Shown here in pieces: positions 30,582 through 42,351 of a stretch of DNA of 64,000 nucleotides. Numbering within the stretch: the stretch's first letter is position 1; every line of letters starts with the position of its first letter. The DNA lies in assembly GCA_003999685.1 (NCBI GenBank), contig CP021220.1, forward strand, positions 3,100,001 to 3,164,000, read 5' to 3'. Source of the stretch: Taiwanofungus camphoratus. Its lineage: Eukaryota; Basidiomycota; Agaricomycetes; Polyporales; Taiwanofungaceae. The position numbers and the translations under genes are program-made. A model generated the notes under the pieces. That model was not told where the DNA came from. It did not search any database and worked only from the letters and a program-made list of their open reading frames with translations.

Positions 30582-31808
30582 TCAAAATCCATCAAATGCT
30601 GCAGTCAGCGTGTCATATATGAACAAGATCTGTGCTTCTTTCTGAATCATCCCTGATCTCTGTTCTCGTAGCGCATCAATTTCTTGTGCGACAAGATCGT
30701 CCCGCAAGTCATCTGGCAGAGGGCCGAGGGGGGAAAGGTGGAGCGACGAGTCTTCCAGCGGCGAAGCAGGTGGGTGGAGAAGGCCATGCGCACGAAGAAG
30801 GGACGAAAGTGCGATGAACGCACCCGTTCTACCGATTCCAGCAGAACAGTTCACCATGATCGGCGGGTCAGGGTCGAGGTCCGCGCTATGTGGTTGCGAG
30901 GAGACATCGCGGTTCACCTCATCCACAAGGCGCGTAAACTTGAGCAAGCCCACGCGATCGTCCTCACTAGGTACGCCGTGGTCCGGCCAAGACCCGTAAA
31001 GCATGTGCTGGAAGACGACAGCCTCAGATGAAGGCAAGAGCGGTTCAATGGACACAGTGCTCTGCACGCACTGTGCGTCGTCTATCGACTTTTGTTTGAG
31101 AAGCGTGACTTTGAACGATGGAGCGGTGCAGCCTCCTTCAGGTGGAAGGGTCCACGATTGTCCCTCCTCTGCAGGAAAGTAGACATGCGCCTTGCGCATG
31201 CCACTCTCAAAGTTTTGGGTGAGTTGCACAACTGTGCGTACGCGACTCGTTTTCGAGCTGGAAGCCGGCGGTCCAGTGGATCGCAGAGCTTCAGGTGGAC
31301 GGGTGATCGGCTGGAGAACGACAGAGAGAAACACATGAGCTGTATGGGGCAGAGGCGCCTGCGTCGCGATCCACCACTTTCCGCCTGCACGCTCACGGAC
31401 CCAATTAGCGTTCAGGTATCTGCCCACTGAGGAAGTTGCGGCGTCTCCCTTCTCGAGTCCAGCATTCGTCACCACGACACGGGTGCGGTCGTATGGCTCA
31501 ATGTCCCCATAACGGTTGCCAGCCTGATTATCCGGATGAGAGCCAACAGAAACGGAGTAGTAGTTTACATGCTCGGACTTGCTGGTTAAGGAGGGGATGA
31601 TGTGAGAGAAACGATGAGCCCTCGATGGGTGCGATCGATGTCGAGATGCGTTGCGAGCGCTGGCCCGCGTGCGCTCGCGCTGAGACAGAGTCCGGAGAAC
31701 AGATGTGATATGCGAGGAAGATTGAGATGTCTTCAACCAGACCGGGATTGCGGGCGCGTTGGACATGGTGGCAGGCGAAGAGAACCTGAACGGCTTGAAC
31801 TGACGCAA
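30582..31808 (-). CDS. Classical protein tyrosine phosphatase
   Basis: A single-exon protein of 408 residues that would remove phosphate from tyrosine. The landmarks of a classical PTP are in order: NRYGDIEPYDRTRV, YLNANWV, the ATQAPLPHT segment, the WPD loop (YGSWPDHGVP) with its general acid, the P-loop (NCSAGIGRTGAFI) with the catalytic cysteine and arginine, and a glutamine-bearing C-terminal segment (RSGMIQKEAQ). The residue before the catalytic cysteine, nearly always histidine in this family, is asparagine here. The first 70 residues are basic and serine-rich. The start could also be the second methionine, 15 residues on. Close orthologues are of the Pyp/Ptp1 type; substrates are unknown. 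Confidence 0.9.
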   Translation of the reverse strand: MRQFKPFRFSSPATMSNAPAIPVWLKTSQSSSHITSVLRTLSQRERTRASARNASRHRSHPSRAHRFSHIIPSLTSKSEHVNYYSVSVGSHPDNQAGNRYGDIEPYDRTRVVVTNAGLEKGDAATSSVGRYLNANWVRERAGGKWWIATQAPLPHTAHVFLSVVLQPITRPPEALRSTGPPASSSKTSRVRTVVQLTQNFESGMRKAHVYFPAEEGQSWTLPPEGGCTAPSFKVTLLKQKSIDDAQCVQSTVSIEPLLPSSEAVVFQHMLYGSWPDHGVPSEDDRVGLLKFTRLVDEVNRDVSSQPHSADLDPDPPIMVNCSAGIGRTGAFIALSSLLRAHGLLHPPASPLEDSSLHLSPLGPLPDDLRDDLVAQEIDALREQRSGMIQKEAQILFIYDTLTAAFDGF

Positions 31809-31891
31809 TGGCTTAGTGTCTCACGTGACTCTTTCATTTCTGATAGTCGGCCTTCGAGCACGTTCAGATTGTCAATAACTCTGCGTTCGCA

Positions 31892-32452
31892 ATGGAAGAT
31901 GTGACCTTGAAGTCTCTAATCACGCCAGAGACCAAAATCAAGTCAGTTGTTCGACAGAGATGTGGGCTTGGCTCATGCTTTAAGTAGAGTCAGCTCGATA
32001 CTCGACAAATCAGTCGGGAAGAAATTTCTCACTGATGGTGATCCAGAGACCTGTTGGACATCGCAGCAGGTAATCTGCCCTCTCGAAGACCAAAGTATGG
32101 TGCTCAACAATCATTCCCTTGACAGGGTACACCCCAGTATATCCAATTGTCGTTCCCTCTTCCTGTAATCCCGACGCGCATCGCACTCACCTTCCAAGGA
32201 GGCTTCGTTGGCATAAGGTGCTCGGTCGAGATTCAGTCGCCACAGGAAAGCGCAAATGAGTCGGCATGGCAGAAATTAACACACATCTTTCCAGAGGATG
32301 TGAATCGAAAACAGGTGTTTGATCTAACACATGCTAATTTAGAGTTGACGCAGGGCGGTGTGGAGAGTCTGAAGCTAGTTTTCGAGGAGAGCTCCGATTT
32401 CTTTGGTAGAATTACTGTATATGACCTGCAACTGGAAGGACTCCTTTTGTAG
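31892..32452 (+). CDS. NR2C2AP-like protein (discoidin-type fold)
   Basis: A small protein in three exons. Readable segments are MEDVTLKSLITPETKIK, then RVSSILDKSVGKKFLTDGD followed by ETCWTSQQ, and after a second intron (about 32070-32127) GTPQYIQLSFPLPV, TRIALTFQGGF and, at the C terminus, SSDFFGRITVYDLQLEG. The order and the FQGGF and DFFGR motifs match nuclear receptor 2C2-associated protein, a small conserved eukaryotic protein with a galactose-binding-like beta fold. Its role in fungi is not known. The 5' splice choice between exons 1 and 2 is uncertain. It is divergent from the phosphatase gene, with starts less than 100 bases apart, so the two may share a promoter. Confidence 0.85.
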
Positions 32453-32744
32453 TTGTGCGGAAAACGTATGTGGTGGTGCGACACACAAAAGTTTCAAGGC
32501 AGACTGAGAGGGGAAAGCGCCGTGTTTGGAAGTCAAGGCCTGCAAAACACGATCACTTGATCACACGTGTCCTGCAAGCTTGGACGCGTCCAAATCCTAA
32601 CGCCTATACGCTACATGGACAAGTCGACATTTTAACATCTTCCAAAGCTTTTGTGAGTAGACTGTGACTCGAAGATTCTCTGTGTTCATTCATTCTCCCA
32701 GACCGTAGACGTTTCTAAAACTAAGATAGGTCGTCCTCAAAAGC

Positions 32745-34274
32745 ATGGTTTCCGAACATTTTGTAATGGACAGCTACCCCGTCATGTTATCGCAGTCGCT
32801 CGGTTTATCTCCCTTCACGTCCTGCCCTATTAATGTAATCCCGGATGAACTGGTGGCGATGATTATTAGCTTATGGTCCGAAATCGATGAAGACGCGGTA
32901 TGGATGGCCTCTGGGGTCTGCCAGCACTGGCGCCGTGTCGTCCTAGCTAATCCTACAATATGGAGCAGGATCTATTTACATTTCAAACCCGCACCACCAA
33001 AATTAGAGCCCCAGGATGAAGCTTGGTGCATAGAAGAGGATGAGGTGGAACTCATTGCCAGCTCACGGGGCAAGCTCCGTCCACTTCCCCTCTGGATCGA
33101 GCGTGCAGGTACCGCCGAACTCGCCATTCATATGCAGGTGCATACAACGTCCCCCATGCTTTCAGTTGTCCTGGGCGAGGCGATAACCTTACTCGCACCG
33201 GAGATGGCCAGGGTACGAGAGCTTGAGGTCTCCGTGGATTCTAACATCCTGGCTACTGAACTTCTCTCCCTGCTTTGGGAGGTCGCGCAGCCTCGTTGTC
33301 TCCGGCATTTTGCCATGCTGTGCACCGAAAGAGCTGAATTTTGTGCGAAAGCGGAGGAATTGCACGTGCTGACGGATATCCTGCATAACGCGCCCCGAAT
33401 GAAAAGCTTGACCTGCAAGGGTTGTTTTCCACTAAAGACGATGGAGCACGATTTCCCATCATCCAGATTGCGTTCTTTGGACCTCGCAGACCTCCAAATC
33501 GACCTCCGCAGTCTCCTTCCGATTCTCCTGGATTGCGACAATCTAACCATCCTGCACATGTTGAATGTGCGGCATGCACTAACCGTGTCATGGTGGTCAC
33601 GCAAAGAACTGAATAGCCCGCCGGTGACGGTCACCCTTCCCGCCCTCAAGCAGTTATACCTGCACAAAGTACCGTTCGAAGACTTCGTCGAGCTCGCCCC
33701 ATGCCTTGATGCACCGAACCTATGCCTCTTCTCACTCCAAAACCTTGGCTATATGGAGGAATACCAGAGGATTCTGCGTGGGGGCAAGAGCTACGACACT
33801 ATGTCCGCATTCGGCAACGCGGTTGCTGCCTTCACAGCGCGTACGCCGGCACTTGCAATTCTGCATCTGTCCTCCTCACTCCTCCCGGATCGCTATCTCC
33901 TCAAGGCCTTGCAGCATCTTCCCCATCTCGCAGAACTCCGCCTCAACAATTTACTGGTCGGGGCACCAGCATTTCGGGGGCTCACGCCACCATATACAAA
34001 GTCACCTTCATCGACACGGAAAACTTTGTGCCCGGAAGTAAAGAAGTCCCTCATCTGCCCTCGGCTCACGCACCTGACCATTTCCAATTGCGATCTTCTC
34101 GCTGGCAATCTTCTCGTCGATTTCGTCCGTGCGCGAAAGAAATGCCTAGATACACTTCAAGTGAGTTTTCTAGATGTTAGAGAATGCAAGAAAGTGGACC
34201 AGGATCACGCGAGCTCGATCCGACAAATGCTGGATACAGACGCAGAGCTAACATATGAACCGAAGGAGATTTGA
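32745..34274 (+). CDS. F-box protein, agaricomycete type
   Basis: An intronless protein of 509 residues. An F-box-like segment lies near residues 28-75 (INVIPDELVAMIISLW, then VCQHWRRVVLANPTIWSRI), followed by the LPLWIERAG segment common in mushroom F-box families and irregular leucine-rich stretches to the C terminus. F-box proteins recruit substrates to SCF ubiquitin ligases by binding Skp1. These families are large and fast-evolving in agaricomycetes, and the target cannot be inferred. A nearer alternative start is eight residues in. The flanking sequence after 34274 is AT-rich and non-coding. Confidence 0.85.
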   Translation: MVSEHFVMDSYPVMLSQSLGLSPFTSCPINVIPDELVAMIISLWSEIDEDAVWMASGVCQHWRRVVLANPTIWSRIYLHFKPAPPKLEPQDEAWCIEEDEVELIASSRGKLRPLPLWIERAGTAELAIHMQVHTTSPMLSVVLGEAITLLAPEMARVRELEVSVDSNILATELLSLLWEVAQPRCLRHFAMLCTERAEFCAKAEELHVLTDILHNAPRMKSLTCKGCFPLKTMEHDFPSSRLRSLDLADLQIDLRSLLPILLDCDNLTILHMLNVRHALTVSWWSRKELNSPPVTVTLPALKQLYLHKVPFEDFVELAPCLDAPNLCLFSLQNLGYMEEYQRILRGGKSYDTMSAFGNAVAAFTARTPALAILHLSSSLLPDRYLLKALQHLPHLAELRLNNLLVGAPAFRGLTPPYTKSPSSTRKTLCPEVKKSLICPRLTHLTISNCDLLAGNLLVDFVRARKKCLDTLQVSFLDVRECKKVDQDHASSIRQMLDTDAELTYEPKEI

Positions 34275-34514
34275 GTAAATTATTAGACAGATATTGCGGT
34301 CTCGTTTGTTAGAGCCCTCATTAATCATTTCGACTCAGCCGGTCGGTGATGTTGATGCACAAAGACCATCAGTGTTATTTACAGTATGCTTCAACCTTTA
34401 GATCATTTTGTCCGCCTGTTATCCCAACTAATACGATGTAACCCAATAAATATCATCCACGCGGCCCCCGTCTCATAAACGGCACCAATAATCCTTCATG
34501 CTCATGCTCAGGCT

Positions 34515-36964
34515 TCAGTGGGAGAGATCGAAACCTCTCCAGGCAGGGCTGACTGCATCCCTGTTGTCAATTTCTACCCACCTTTTTTGCGCTTGGTTGA
34601 TGTCCCCCCGTGAGTAGTCACCATTATCGCCGAAGCCAAAGGCCCGGTCCCAACCAAGACCGACAGCAGATAGCTTGCAAGCGTTGGAACTGGAAAGTCA
34701 CAAGGCTGTCAGCGACTGTCCTTAGGGCTGAAGCCACTAACCAGATTGAAGATGTGGGATGAGCTAGTCCGCTTACCTAATTGTGCAAATGACCGCCCCA
34801 GGCACTACTTCCCCCTCCCATGCCCACAACCCGCTCATTACCGCAAGGTCAACAATCATCCCCCTTGTCAGCCTTACGCGCTCGTCCTCTTCTTCCATCT
34901 CAAACTCCTCTTGTACATACTCCCGCTGCGGCGCCAGCCCCCGCAGGTCTGGGTCTGTGCTAAGATCGAGGGCAAAAACTGCAGTAGATGATGGGAATGC
35001 AGCGAGGAAATCACGCAGAGCATCAGGGGAGTCCGATGCGACGTATGTAATAGGTGGGGCGGGGAAGTGGTTCGGTGCAGAAGTTGGCGCGGGATCTGAT
35101 GCAGAAGTAGGGGAAGTAGAATTGATGTATAATCGTTCCCATGTATCACGCGTGGCCTGAACGTAGTTCCCAAGAGGTACGTACGAGTTGTGGAACGCCC
35201 ATGACTCAGCTTTACGGTCGCCTCTTCGGATATGGACGCTGATATATGGGTCTGGGTTCCCGTTCGAATGCACGGCTTCGGGGAGGGATAGGATGGAAGC
35301 AATCTCTGAGCGTGCCGCACGTATCAAGGCCGCACTGTGTCCGTTTGGCCGTATGGTCTCTGTTAACGACTGAAGAGCACGGTCGAAAATTGGTTTCTGG
35401 CGATGAAGCCCATGGCCGTACCTGCCCAACAAATCCACAGATCAGTTCATCCTAGAATCATTTAACAAGGGAGAAACGAACGGATCTTCGTATTGTTCAG
35501 CATATTCATGTCCAAGGTGGTATTTTGCCGTCTTTGAGCTGATAACCTGGCCGTGCCTGTTCTAATACACCGTTGACTCAGACTATCAGGATAGGCTCAC
35601 CCAGTGCCTGCGCAAGACATGATCAAATGTAAGGTGGTGCGTTGACTAAGGTCTCACCTAGCTTCTCGAGGGCACGCAACCAGCTCTGCAACGTCAATGC
35701 GTTAATTAAAGCTATGTATGTAACAATTGCTTTCGCAGTACCTTTAGGTGGAGGTGCGCGACAACCAGGCTCTGGCCCCGGCTGACGTGAACGCACATCC
35801 TGGAAATGATCTGTCCATCTTGCGTGGGAACTCAGTTGAACATAGAACGTGGAGAAAACAACAGGAGGACTCACTTGCCGCGGTTCCAGTATGTATCATC
35901 AACGAGGAAAGTCCTGTTACGCTGGCTTGCAATAAATCATGACTTGTTCACAAGACGCTCGGGGAAGCATCTCATAAGCGCACCTCTCGCGCTAGACCAG
36001 CCACTTGAGCCATCAAAGCTAGATCCGCGGCCAACCCTACGTGGCCATCTAGCATGTAGGTGATTGTCTTAGAGCACACCTTCGTGAGCCCACCTTCCGG
36101 CATATGGTAGTTTGTTACATCATCGTGATGGACAACGTCCAACGCGCCTGTTCTCGGCGGTACCCAGTACCCTTCATGGTGCATGAAGCCTCCCGTGAGC
36201 TTCTCGCATTCGTGGCGATATTCAGGCCCTGAGAGCGGGAAGTGAGTATAATTCTCGTAGGATATAACGCGCCCATCCGGCGGAAATGTATCGACAAAAG
36301 AGGGAGTCGGGGTCGCTACTACGTCCTTCTGCGGTGTCGGAAGCGAGAGTGTAGACTGAGAGGACGGAGCTACCCCGATGGCCTCTTCGAGAATGCCTGG
36401 CTTTCTCAAGGACATCATGAACATGGCAAGTAATGCACATGCCACAAATGAGCTAGATATCAGTAGCGACTTCTGAATCAAAACCTGCACGATTTTCCAC
36501 CCCGTTTGGTCCACCAGAATGTCATGGTCATCCCCCCTGCTTCTGTATCCTGCCGGGGGGATTGGTTGCGACGAAGACGTGAGGAGTGCCACGGATTGTT
36601 GAAGAGAAGATGTTAAGTATTGGTCATCCTGGTCATCGCCATAACGGCGTTCAACTTCAGTGAGGCCTTCCTCTGCACGACCCGAGCGGGAATGCGGTGT
36701 CCTCGGAGTGAGAACTCGATAATCCGAACGTTGAGGGCGTCCTGAAACAAAAATATCGGCGAGAGGACGATTGGGAGGAGGCATCCGGTGTATACCAAAC
36801 GAAGAAAACCAGTCGCCCGTTCTGCTGGTGATCGTCACAGTGTCCATCGTGGGCATCACGGGACATGATCGCGTCGCGTCGCGTTCATGGGTACGCACTC
36901 TTGTGAAACTGCAGTCCTCTCTACTAGTTTCATGAGGCAACGCATTAATTGATAAATCAAACAT
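34515..36964 (-). CDS. Fucosyltransferase-like type II membrane glycosyltransferase
   Basis: A multi-exon gene. The first large exon (36964-35972) encodes a cytoplasmic N-terminal region of about 165 residues, one membrane segment (SLLISSSFVACALLAMFMM) and a proline/serine stem. Small exons follow: NRTFLVDDTYWNRGK, WTDHFQDVRSRQPG and ELVACPRE. A large exon has ISVHIRRGDRKAESW, the basic motif of the fucosyltransferase GT-B families that contacts GDP-fucose. It then reads YVASDSPDALRDFLAAFPSS and MIVDLAVMSG. The coding region continues past the stop at 34773 through an intron after ICTI to a last exon with AVGLGWDRAFGFGDNGDYS, ending at 34515. It is probably a Golgi enzyme; the exact sugar and acceptor are inferred only from family. 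An alternative start, MPTMDTV, lies downstream. Confidence 0.82.
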
Positions 36965-38127
36965 GATGGAACCCCAGCATTTCTCTTGAGTATGTTCATT
37001 AATGGTTGAGCTGCTTCGACTGACAGTTGCAAAATTATCACCGACAAGCCAATTATTTGAATTATGCTGTGAACATATGTGTAGTGACCGCGTCGTTTTT
37101 TGCTGGCCTGTTGTGGTCCTTCGTTACGAGGTGACTGAGCCTTCTTTGAAATGCGATTTCACCGCACTACTCCTTGAAATACCTGGCGCAGATGGTAGGC
37201 ATCGCTGCTGGTCCGATCGCTTCCACTGGCAGATCCGTCTCGGTGTCAGCCTTTGCAATGAACCACTAATACAGACTCCGAGTCGATAAATGAAACCACG
37301 GCGCACAAACTCATCCTGTCTATATTGATATCCACGACGTCCAAAGCTACTGAGCGGAGCTGATGTTACATGTTTCTGGGACATGAGGCCTTGGGGCCTT
37401 GAGAGTCTCGCAAGCAGCACGCGGGGACCCTCGTGTTAGAACAAGCAAAAAATCGGCGGCGGGCGTGGTTTGTCCCCGGGCGAGAACGAAACCCGAAGGG
37501 CAATCGCGTGAGGTGAATACATGAAAAATGACCGTTTATATACCCGGTACCCCCCTGCTCTTGACCAGGCACTATCTCGGCCGAGCTTGCGAGCTCGCCA
37601 CGGTCGCGTGTTCCAACACCTCGACATACACATCCTGGAGAGGAATTATACCCATTGTCTACGGTGAGCAAAGAAGTAAAGTGCATAGTTAGCAAACAGA
37701 TTGTTCTTTTCAAGCAAGATCGGATCCAGTAGCATAACGTCCACTGTGTTATCGTTATCATCAATATTCAGACGAGCTCCCCAGCTACCCTGAATGACGG
37801 GTACTCCGACTCCGAACCAGTCCCGAACTAGAAAAGTACCGAACTGGCATGTGTTTCGCAATTGTTCAGCTTCCACTGCTCACATTGATTCATATTGCAA
37901 AGAACGTCTCAAACAGACTGTAAATTCTCGGAGGATGTTGCGGGACCCTCTTGTTTGATCCATCGTAGCGATATAGTCCCACTGAATGTAAATAGGTCAT
38001 ATACCCTTAGACAGGTCTCAGTTCTGAACGTAAGATCACTTATTTCAAGCAAACAAAATTGATCAAATTAAAGAAGTAAAGAATGCATAACGAGTTTCTC
38101 GATCCCACCGATAAATATGAAAGCATT
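36965..38127. other. Intergenic region holding one copy of a dispersed repeat
   Basis: No convincing gene is seen. Positions 37443-37605 match 55206-55360 (listed separately). The minus-strand ORF at 37876-37646 looks somewhat protein-like (QLRNTCQFGTFLVRDW) but has no recognisable domain or partner exon. Confidence 0.45.
37443..37605 (+). repeat. Dispersed repeat R, copy 1
   Basis: About 160 bases repeated in the same orientation at 55206-55360, clearly similar but not identical. Shared words include GGGCGTGGTTTGTCC, GGCAATCGCGTGAGGT (with one change), GTTTATATA, GGTACCCCCCTG and GAGCTTGCGAGCTCGCC. A TATA-like stretch is included. Its nature is unknown: a promoter duplicate, a MITE remnant or a degraded LTR. 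Confidence 0.7.
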
Positions 38128-40898
38128 TTATACGTCCATGCCAATTCTCTTCATAAAGTCCTCGTACGTGATCATCGATTCTCGTGCCGCTTCCGCTTCC
38201 ACAAGCTGGGTGCGAAGGGAAGTTTCTTCCTCTTGATCCCCTCGTCGTATTGCAGTTTGGAGCCATAGTCTCAACTCCTGAATATTAGAACGCGCGTTGG
38301 AGACTTTTAAGAAGAGCGGCCGTAAGTCTTGTACCCATTCCGTCAAAATCTCCACATAACTCCTATGAGCGGGCGCCAATATCATTTCGTACGTTGAGGA
38401 CTCCATCAGGAAGTGCAGCTTTGCATCGCCAATCTCTACCAAGCTGTGCCTTTGCCAGGAAGATATGTATCCGACCTTGTGCGTTTTAGGACGAAACGTA
38501 ACACAGAACCACACGAGCACATAGAAGAATGACTCGAGATCGTGACGGTATAGGTGCATCGGGGTATCGCCTGGAGATAACAGATCGAGTGCCATGAAAG
38601 GACCTGTGCCGGTCCGATACCGTGCCTTCGGATGTTGACTGTCATTGGTATTGTTGTTCTGCTCAGTCTCCGCACCCACACGGTCTGCGTGTCCGTCCTG
38701 GATGGTATCTGTCACGACGTGTTGCAGCTCTTCACCTCCCGACGTTGTTTCATCCGCACTCTCCTCGGAATCGCTATTTCCCTCTCCCTCAATAGCTTCT
38801 TCACCCGTGTTTCCCTCCTGCGTACTGGGAATGATGAACTTCACCTCCGGTGGCAGCTCCGGCTCGGATTTGATCATGGCGAGGTCCCAATCACACAGAA
38901 CGCCAATGACGCGACCGTCTTCTCTGTAGAACATAATGTTGTTCACACTTATGTCGCGATGCAGGATCCCCGACGTTTGCCACACATAGTGATGCGCTAC
39001 CACCAATTTTGAGCACAGTATGACTACCAATAAACCGATGGACGCACCACGAACAAAGACAGTCTTGAACTCGTCTGAGCTGTTCACCTGCTCAAGAAGC
39101 AAATATGCCTTCAGAATGAGTGTCCGACAAATCCGCATTTCCATGCTGAGCACACCAAAACCTTCAAGCTTTCCCATTGACGCCCTCGGTAACTTCATTT
39201 CCTCCTCAGTGCACATCAGTGAATATTTGAGATCGACGACATGCTTGAGGTATTTTGGTTTACCATCGTAGAGCCCTCTCCGGACCTTTTTGATGATGTA
39301 GTCTTCACCTTTCCGTGCCTTCGACGGCCATGAAATCTTTGCCACAAGTTTCTCTTCGCCCAATACTTTCTTTGTTTTACCCGTCGCTTCGATAGGCACG
39401 ACCGTAGTCCCTCGCCCGATGGCACCATATGCAGTGAACACAGATCTGTCATCGCTGACAGTAACATTGAATTCAAGCTCCTCCATCGCCTGATCGTTTG
39501 CGTCAATAGCCCTCGGTAACACCAGCTTCGCCCCATCATAGCTGTCGAATTTCGACGACGGGAATTTCAGGAATGGACAGACTCCCAAACTGGAAAGATG
39601 AGCCTTGCGTATTGCCGCCACGACGAGAAGCAGTAATTGTGATAAATAGAACATGTTGAATGGTTGCGATTCGACCAGTCCCGTTCGATCCGCGTACCAT
39701 AGTGTCATGGACGTTTCCCGAACGATGAATCCGGAGGAATAAGAGCGGATGCCGTGAGACAGTAGCTCATTGACATATTTCATTGCCTGCAGGTCATTTT
39801 TCGTCAGCTCCTCCCTGCCTTCCGAGTCAAATTTCGGCTTCCGGTGTTTGTACGTCCGTCTTCGCTTGGGCGGTGGATTGCTTTCACTCGATTCATCTAA
39901 TCCGCGTTTCTTTGTATTGGTCGAGTTGGCCTTCTAATATAAATTAAATAAATATCTAGTTGTAGCGCAGGAACATGCAGATGACACAGAGATCACATAC
40001 CTCCTTATCATTCTCCTTCAACTCGACTTTCAAGAGGTCTTCCAGAGGTATCAGAGTATCTTCTCGCTTGGCAGTACAGTATTGACGCTTTTTCACCTCT
40101 CCGCAGACACCAATCCATTCCCATTTTGCCTGGAACTTATCTGATTTTTTGACAGGTCCATAGGCGAAATCTGGGGAGAAATGTGTAAAGTTGCCCTTCA
40201 TTTCACGATCTTCGACGCTGAAAAAGCTCGCATTTGAGAAGGCTTCTTGAAAAGACAACTGTTTGATAAGATCATCAAATATCGCCTTGAGTGGTTTGTA
40301 ACATCCCCTCTCGTCTTGTACACGGCCACGTCCACGTGGCTTCTTACACCAGCTGGCCTCGTACTTTGTCCAAAGATTCCCTTTGATCATGTACTTTCTC
40401 TTTCGCAGAGGGATTTGTGTGGCTTCAAACTTCCACACCGTCCGAACAAAATCGACCACGGGATAACCGCGTGCGATCTTGCCAGGAAACTCTCTCCGCA
40501 GGAAATTAAGCACTTTATCGTCTTTGACACCCTTTTCCGACTGGAGGTCGGACATAGATGGCTTCATTGGCGTTCCAAGAACGATATCTGCGTAGTACTA
40601 CGTTTAGAAAGAATGTAGTGCGTCGTAACTTCGTCATCAACGTACTAGATCGAGCGTTGCGCCCCGGAGGAGGTGTCTTGAATGTTTTACGGCGATTGAC
40701 AATGTCAGAGACTGAAAACGCTAAAGGTTCAGGACACGCTGTAGGTAAAGAGTTGCCTACAGTGTCTCTCTCCTCATCTGCATAGTCGCTGTCGGTAGAG
40801 GAATAGTCGGACATGTCGTCAGAGTCAGTCGAAGTGGACGAATAATGATCCGTGCACGGATAGCGGTAGCCAAACCAGAATGGCGGAAGTCTACCCAT
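38128..40898 (-). CDS. FunK1 fungal-type protein kinase B, complete
   Basis: The complete member of three FunK1 loci here, in three main exons. The first begins MGRLPPFWFGYRY (40898) and is serine/aspartate-rich. The second (about 40580-39990) has MKPSMSDLQSEKG, GYPVVDFVRTVWKF and WEWIGVCGEV. The third runs from a lysine/arginine-rich segment (PPKRRRTYKHRKPK, a likely nuclear signal) through the kinase core. The catalytic loop is ILHRDISVNNIMF, the metal-binding motif VLCDWDLAM replaces the usual DFG, and YRTGTGPFMALDLLS is the activation and P+1 segment. An acidic serine-rich insert lies between those two. FunK1 kinases are expanded in basidiomycetes; their substrates are unknown. Confidence 0.9.
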
Positions 40899-41007
40899 CT
40901 TCGTAATGAATTTCAGCTTTTGTATGTCTGCGGTGGTGGCTTGTGGCCGCGCTTGGATGCTGTGGCCTTGACCTGGACAATGGCGGTTGGACGAGCCACG
41001 ATCAAGT

Positions 41008-41042
41008 CGCCACCGACGCGTTGCGAACCACGCTCACGTGAT
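41008..41042 (-). promoter_or_regulatory. Shared upstream box of FunK1 copies, at gene B
   Basis: CGCCACCGACGCGT, three bases, then GAACCACGCTCACGTGA, about 110 bases upstream of the start at 40898. It has the same two halves as at fragment A and decayed copy C. Confidence 0.65.
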
Positions 41043-41049
41043 CTCAGCC

Positions 41050-42351
41050 GTCGCTTAAATACCTGACTTGCTTCAGCTCACTGTCATGTCGGCCACGCCG
41101 TTTCGTATCCACGCCGTTTCGTATGCACCTGGTGAATGCGGTCTCTTCTGTACTGTGACCCCACGACGATTTATGTCCTACCATGTTCGCCCAGCAAAGT
41201 CCGTCTCCCAGTTATTCCTCGGTCACACCGTCAAGGCGTTCCTGTCGGGAATTTGGCGATTCTTTCCACTCAGAATTGAATTAGCCATTAATTGGCCTCT
41301 TATACAGCTGAAAAACCTGAAGTCCATGCAACGGGTTCATCGCCGCACGGAGGATTGCAGGCCGCATGGGTGCGCAGGTACTATGGAGGGTGATTTGACA
41401 AGATGTCTCGTATTTGCTGTTGTGTCATCTTTGAGCCATTGTGCACTCACATCATCTCCGTTGGCTTCGGCCTTACTCTCATCACACATTGCGTCGAGTT
41501 ATTGCTTCCTTCACTCGCCTAGCATTCTCTGTGTTACTATGTTGTTCTTGGTTGCAGGGCATCCACCAACATCCTTCCGCCCTGTAGAGCATGCTAGCGC
41601 GTACAGCATGATCATTGAAGTCGCGGGGTGCGGGAATGAAAAGCTGTGATACCAACTTTCAAATTTCAGGAACATCATTCTTGTTCAGCCTGGCCGGTTT
41701 CAACCACAGCGATGGATATCCCAGCACACGTCGCTCGAGCTTGATGCTCTCCAGGGGATAGACCTTGATGAGGGAGATGGATCCTACTTTGGGTCAGAAC
41801 TTGATGGTGCGCCCGTCATCAGACAGCAATGATCCTGCGAGTGCCAAGATATCAAAAAGTGACTCTATATCCGTCTTCCACAGTTCTACTGCCAGATGTA
41901 AATTACGCTCTTGACAAACGAAAAGGGAGAAGGCTAAGCTCCTAGTTGCACTTATAATGATCGTATTTTACTCCTGTTCAAAAAAGGGGCAAGGGACGGT
42001 AAAGCTTCCGAGTCAGGATCTTACATTGGCGTACCACATGCGTCTGCGTCCCCGTCATACGTGTATAATCCTATGAGGCATCTGAGGAGCATTACCCGGA
42101 GTCGTGCATGTCGAGTAGTATGAATACCATATACTTGAAATAAGAGTTTCGGGTCGTGGCGGGCGACGTCGGGGTGATATGTGATCGCTAGCTGAGACTA
42201 CGATGCAGTATCACCAAGAGTGGCTGTTGAGTCGGTAGCCAATCGCTTCTCCAAGTCCAGCGAGCTCAACGGCAGAGCCTGAGACTGTTCGCATTTTCAG
42301 TCCGTCTCATTCCTTTCTTCCCGTCATCCTTCACGCTCCTTCTCTGGATTT
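41050..42351. other. Intergenic region upstream of FunK1 B and the TBC gene
   Basis: The first 500 bases are the duplicated FunK1 upstream region. An ORF at 41068-41649 is not kept in the sister region at 27.7-28.1 kb, so I do not call it. The remaining 700 bases show no gene; a CT-rich run before 42352 is a typical fungal promoter context for the TBC gene. Confidence 0.5.

Noticed and set aside
34515-34772. Stop at 34773 as the end of the fucosyltransferase-like gene
   Set aside because: A GT donor after ICTI and a downstream exon with AVGLGWDRAFGFG give a better C terminus ending at 34515.
37646-37876. 76-residue minus-strand ORF
   Set aside because: It looks weakly protein-like but has no domain, partner exon or conserved match in the window.
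41068-41649. 193-residue ORF upstream of FunK1 gene B
   Set aside because: The region is duplicated at 27.7-28.1 kb without this ORF being kept.
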